This document shows positions 49,727 to 52,809 of a stretch of 52,809 bases of DNA, in pieces; position 1 is the stretch's first letter, and each line of letters begins with the position of its first letter. The notes beneath the pieces are model-generated. The model saw only the letters and a program-made list of their open reading frames with translations, was not told the origin of the DNA and ran no database searches. The stretch is from Pirellulales bacterium (lineage in GTDB: Bacteria > Planctomycetota > Planctomycetia > Pirellulales > JANQPP01). The position numbers and the translations under genes are program-made. The stretch covers positions 1 to 52,809 of the forward strand of contig JANQPP010000140.1 in NCBI GenBank assembly GCA_028289405.1, in the 5' to 3' direction.

Positions 49727-50278
49727 ATGAAGTCAAAGAGTGCTTTCTTTTGGACCAACAGCATCCGAGGCAAGCAACGCCGGTTTTGCCTGGCAATACT
49801 CGTCTCGCTGGCAACCATGGGGGCGGTCGGGTGCGAAGAGTCTCAAACCGCCGCGAACTCAAAAGCACCTCCCACGACAACCGCCGAGGGTGGCACATCC
49901 GACCGGCTTCATGAAGTACTGCAACTCGCCGAGACCGACATGGACGCCGCGATCGAACAATTCGCCACGAACCCGCCCGACAACTGGGTTGCAGCCTCAG
50001 GATTAGACGATTTTCAATGGACGGAAGATGAGTTCATCAAATCTCCCGATCGTCAACAACTGAACCAAAGATTCATCGAGCGCGTGGGCGAAATCAAAAC
50101 ATTTTCTCGAGCGGTCGTGGCAAAGGCCAAAGAGAAAGCCACATTCGGAGATTCAGAAACAGCGCAAGCCTACGTGCGAGAAGTGAATCGATTGGGCGAA
50201 CACATGCGCGATGCCGATCTCGTCCTGATCTATCGCCAAGTTGGAAAAGCCCTGGCCCAGATTTCCCTGGAGGACTGA
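49727..50278 (+). CDS. Lipoprotein, unknown function
   Basis: The protein has 183 residues. ATG 49727 has GGAG about 9 bases upstream. The signal ends in a lipobox (LATMGAVGC, Cys36), so the mature protein is lipid-anchored. The exported part is Ser/Thr/Ala-rich then helical (RLHEVLQLAETDMDAAIEQF, IERVGEIKTFSRAVVAKAKE, VREVNRLGEHMRDADLVLIY). It is the third gene after the sigma and its membrane partner and may belong to their regulon. No family is recognised. Confidence 0.75.
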   Translation: MKSKSAFFWTNSIRGKQRRFCLAILVSLATMGAVGCEESQTAANSKAPPTTTAEGGTSDRLHEVLQLAETDMDAAIEQFATNPPDNWVAASGLDDFQWTEDEFIKSPDRQQLNQRFIERVGEIKTFSRAVVAKAKEKATFGDSETAQAYVREVNRLGEHMRDADLVLIYRQVGKALAQISLED

Positions 50279-50294
50279 GCGTTCTCACTCAGTC
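50273..50294. terminator. Inverted repeat between convergent genes
   Basis: GACTGAG (50273-50279) is complementary to CTCAGTC (50288-50294) around an eight-base loop. It overlaps the lipoprotein stop codon and lies between converging genes. There is no T-run, so it is at best a weak bidirectional terminator or an RNA-stabilising hairpin. Confidence 0.3.
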
Positions 50295-50314
50295 GCTCCG
50301 GGCCATGTGCCAGC

Positions 50315-52387
50315 TTACCCCGCGCCCCAGTCGGTCTCCTCTTCGTGCGGTGTCTCCTCGGCGTCGAGCATGGCCAGATGTGGCTCGGCGAAGAACCGGG
50401 AAGCAATGACCCGCACCGGTACGAGCAGGGCGATGAATAGCGGAAACAGAATCTTCACCAGCGGATTGGGCCATTCCTTCACCGTCCACAGTACCGCCAA
50501 ACAGACAAGTTGCAGGAGCGTGAACCGGTGGATCACGGACATCGGCACGCGTCGAATGTAGTGAGTCGTGGGATAGAGCGAAGGATCGGTGAGCCACAAA
50601 TTCAGCCGTTCAAAGAATTGGTTCCCTTTCAAGGTAACCACTCCCATGTAAAGAAAGATGCCGTAGAGCACCGCCATGGGAATGAGTTTCAACAGTGGCA
50701 GTGCCAGAAGTGACAGCCCGATGAGCAGATGAATGCTCAGGCCGGTCAGGCGGGTTTCGCGGACATGCACGAACTGTTCCCGCCGTTCACCATTCCGACC
50801 GAAGACTTCCTCCAACGTTGCTAGGCTGTGCACGTGATTCAACGAACGGACGGTGGCAGCGACATGCCACGGCAAACCCAGCCCCGAGCAGATGCCCACC
50901 AAGATCGAGACCACCCCCAAATCGAGATGGTAGGCTTCTCCCTTATGCAATCGATGGTCGGGGCTGTTGACCAGCCGCGCGGTGATGTTTTGATCCAGAT
51001 AGACCAGCACGGCGCCCAGCAAGCCGGGCACGGCGGCGGCCAGCCAGACCCAGCGCGGCGCGTCGAGAGGATTCACTAGCCAAGCCCGGCCGGTCAGCGT
51101 GGGCCCAAATTTCTCCGGAGCGTCGAGCGCATCGAGCCGAACTTCGCCGTGAAACCACACCGCGACGAGCGTCATCGCCCCCAGCGCGATGGTGGGTCCG
51201 AAATCCGCCAGGAATTCCCGTATTTGAGGAAACAAGTAGCGGCTGCGGCGAAACCGGGACAGGCTCATGGCGATGAAAAACGTTCCCGCCGCCAGAATCA
51301 GCGACAACAATGCCTTGTCGTGACTGACGGTCTCGGACTCATAAACCTTCTCGAAGATGGCATAGATATTGTGTACCGCTTCATAGATGAAAATCATGGC
51401 GATCAGCGCGGCGAAGATGTCGTCCGTGAACCGCGTGAAATACCGCATCAGCGCGCTGGCGTCGGTGAATGTGAGTACCAAAAGAAATCCGGTCGTCCAA
51501 AAGCCGACCCAGGCATAGGCGGGCAGGAAAGCAATCTCCAAATCACGGCAAAGCTGATAAAGGATCATCGTGAAGATCAGCATGGGACCGGTCCCGCCCA
51601 AAATGATCAATGGCTGGCCGGAGAAGAGCGCGTAAGCCACGCCACAAAGGGCCGCGGCGGCAATCATCTCCACGACGCCAATATTTCCGCCAGTGCCCAG
51701 TGCCATCATGCCGCCGAAGGTCACGGTAGGAGCCAAACAGGCGAAGAACAGAAACAGCGTCGAGCCCACGCACTTGAAGCTCAACCCGTCCCGAAAATCA
51801 CTGAAGTAGTGCGGCCAGCGGCGGCGGATATCCGCGACGAGCCCGCCGCCGAAGCGTCCCGTGAATTGGAGCCCCTCGCTCAGCGGCGGTTCAGGTGGCT
51901 CCTCTGGAGGAGGTGACGTCCGCTCACGAAAACGCGCTAAAGCATCCAGCAGGTCTTGCTTGGAATGCGCCTCTCCCGCCTCGTAGCGGAATTCGTCGTC
52001 CGACATCAGCCGGGCAATGCTGGCCAGCGTGTCCAAATGGATCGTGGCGCTCCCCTCGGGTCCCAATAGGACGAAAAAATAGCGAGTCGGAATGCCATCC
52101 GGCGCGCCGAGATTCAAGCCACGTGCCAGGCGGACAAACACCAACACGGGCCGGTCCATCCCATAGTCGGCATAGGTGTGCGGCACGGCGATGGCATGTC
52201 CAATGGCCGTGGAGGCTTGGCGCTCGCGCTCGAGCAGGTCTTGTTCCGCCCGGTCACGGTGGCCCAAGGGGAGAAGTTCCCGGGTCACCAGAAAGCTCAT
52301 CACCTGATGGAAGATCGACCGCAGGTTCCGCGCCTTGAGGTCCAGGATGAACAAGCCGTCCTTGAAGCTGTTCTCGATCTGTTTCAT
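50315..52387 (-). CDS. SLC4/Band 3-type anion transporter fused to an N-terminal PTS EIIA-like domain
   Basis: The protein has 690 residues. Residues 1-155 are a PTS EIIA (EIIA-Ntr/mannitol type) domain. The active-site block reads TAIGHAIAVPHTYADYG, with the phosphorylatable His70 of the GxAxPH motif kept, followed by ARGLNLGAPDGIPTRYFFVL. After a Pro-rich linker (158-168) the SLC4 transporter begins: FTGRFGGGLVADIRRRWPHY, FACLAPTVTFGG, LDQNITARLVN, AYHLDLGVVSILVGICSGLG and LPWHVAATVRSLNHVHSLA. These match the anion-exchanger blocks of human Band 3 almost word for word (FGGLVRDIRRRYPYYLSD, DQQITTAIVN, GLPWYVAATV). The animal Band 3 cytoplasmic domain has an EIIA-like fold, so this may be a living version of that ancestor with its His intact. 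It is predicted to exchange HCO3-/Cl- or move borate or sulfate. The start is ATG 52387. Confidence 0.9.
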   Translation of the reverse strand: MKQIENSFKDGLFILDLKARNLRSIFHQVMSFLVTRELLPLGHRDRAEQDLLERERQASTAIGHAIAVPHTYADYGMDRPVLVFVRLARGLNLGAPDGIPTRYFFVLLGPEGSATIHLDTLASIARLMSDDEFRYEAGEAHSKQDLLDALARFRERTSPPPEEPPEPPLSEGLQFTGRFGGGLVADIRRRWPHYFSDFRDGLSFKCVGSTLFLFFACLAPTVTFGGMMALGTGGNIGVVEMIAAAALCGVAYALFSGQPLIILGGTGPMLIFTMILYQLCRDLEIAFLPAYAWVGFWTTGFLLVLTFTDASALMRYFTRFTDDIFAALIAMIFIYEAVHNIYAIFEKVYESETVSHDKALLSLILAAGTFFIAMSLSRFRRSRYLFPQIREFLADFGPTIALGAMTLVAVWFHGEVRLDALDAPEKFGPTLTGRAWLVNPLDAPRWVWLAAAVPGLLGAVLVYLDQNITARLVNSPDHRLHKGEAYHLDLGVVSILVGICSGLGLPWHVAATVRSLNHVHSLATLEEVFGRNGERREQFVHVRETRLTGLSIHLLIGLSLLALPLLKLIPMAVLYGIFLYMGVVTLKGNQFFERLNLWLTDPSLYPTTHYIRRVPMSVIHRFTLLQLVCLAVLWTVKEWPNPLVKILFPLFIALLVPVRVIASRFFAEPHLAMLDAEETPHEEETDWGAG

Positions 52388-52684
52388 GCTGCCGCGTACG
52401 TTCGTTCAAAGGGCGTGTAGACCTAGTGGTGATGCAGAGCCTTGTGCCAGCGGTGATCCGTCTTCCTGGAATGGGGCCCGCCGTGCAATCTTGCCGCAGG
52501 ATTGTAACGCACGCTTCATCCCAAATCGATCGCGCCTTGTCCCACGATCGTCTCGCCACGCCGGGTCGCTGGGGTCTACGCGAAGGGAATACCGAGAACG
52601 CATCGTCACGTTTGTTGGATGTCGCAAAGTCCCGGCTATTTTTTGCGCATGACTGGAAAAGCCGGAAGAAATCTGTTCATTCTT
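52388..52684. other. Gene-free region upstream of the transporter
   Basis: About 300 bases between the transporter start and the terminal repeat. No credible frame, promoter pair or strong palindrome was found; the short frames here share no family features. Confidence 0.4.
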
Positions 52685-52809
52685 AGCAGCCCGTTGATTT
52701 ACTCAACAAGCTGCGGCATCACAGGACGTGATGCTCAAAATGGCGACGTAAGTCGTTATTTTGCGAGCCGGGAGCAGCTTTGCTGCGACCCTGGCGAGGT
52801 TGAAAAACG
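52685..52809 (-). repeat. Hairpin-rich dispersed repeat, second copy, inverted and cut by the window edge
   Basis: This is the reverse complement of 25010-25135, with roughly 13 mismatches and one gap over about 125 bases by eye. Stems are kept despite substitutions: GCATCAC/GTGATGC, GCAGC/GCTGC and the outer stem GTTGA...TCAAC, in which two pairs become G-U wobbles instead of breaking. The window stops exactly after the first arm (TTGAAAAACG) of the outermost hairpin. An assembly often breaks at such repeats, so this may be a contig end. Confidence 0.8.

Noticed and set aside
1..52809. CRISPR arrays, rRNA genes, insertion sequences with transposases
   Set aside because: No regularly spaced repeats of CRISPR type, no rRNA sequence and no DDE, HUH or serine/tyrosine recombinase gene were found on either strand.

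Overview
The window looks like the chromosome of a planctomycete, probably of the Pirellula/Rhodopirellula type. GC is moderate to high. There is a secreted sulfatase, a PEP-CTERM protein, secreted FG-GAP and YHS proteins, three small ECF sigma factors each next to a membrane or zinc anti-sigma-like gene, an isolated Flp pilin, and KDO synthesis (kdsA). Several genes start with GTG or TTG. Species-level assignment is inference.

Layout. Positions 1-7557 hold a run of eleven or twelve tightly packed minus-strand genes that look like the replication and regulation part of an integrated mobile element. They include a short family A DNA polymerase with a DEDD exonuclease, an ERCC4-type nuclease, two excisionase-like helix-turn-helix proteins, a winged-helix-like protein, a zinc-ribbon protein, and small unknowns. 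The run abuts the 3' side of a tRNA-Phe(GAA) gene (7894-7966) that has its own strong promoter and terminator. No integrase is visible; it would have to lie left of position 1.

Positions 8161-22306 are mainly housekeeping: a methyltransferase, a VIT/CCC1 metal transporter, a Flp pilin, a P-type cation ATPase, then the conserved block phoH - pgpH-like 7TM-HD - ybeY - corC-like, and uppS - cdsA preceded by purA and an SpoU methyltransferase. Positions 22459-32705 carry a YhaM-like HD nuclease, a degenerate GGDEF protein, a hairpin-rich dispersed repeat, a GNAT acetyltransferase, about 1.1 kb without a gene but with stacked hairpins, then diacylglycerol kinase - kdsA - lipoprotein, a YdcF-like protein and an M42 aminopeptidase.

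Positions 32721-50278 are more accessory: a low-GC pair of unknown genes, a DUF1028 protein, a secreted protein with an internal duplication, an ECF sigma - HEAT-repeat anti-sigma-like - secretin-like operon, a sulfatase/FG-GAP pair, a PEP-CTERM gene with its own terminator, a YHS/DUF4383 pair facing an AhpD-like - ECF sigma - zinc anti-sigma - DUF488 operon, and a third sigma/membrane-protein/lipoprotein set. The window closes with a large membrane protein (50315-52387) joining an N-terminal PTS EIIA-like domain to an SLC4 (Band 3) anion-exchanger domain, and then with a second, inverted copy of the hairpin-rich repeat that runs off the end.

The best candidates for something new are the EIIA-SLC4 fusion, the polymerase element with palindromic repeats inside the polymerase gene, the sigma/HEAT/secretin operon, and the paired structured repeat. 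All assignments come from reading motifs by eye; no database search was run.
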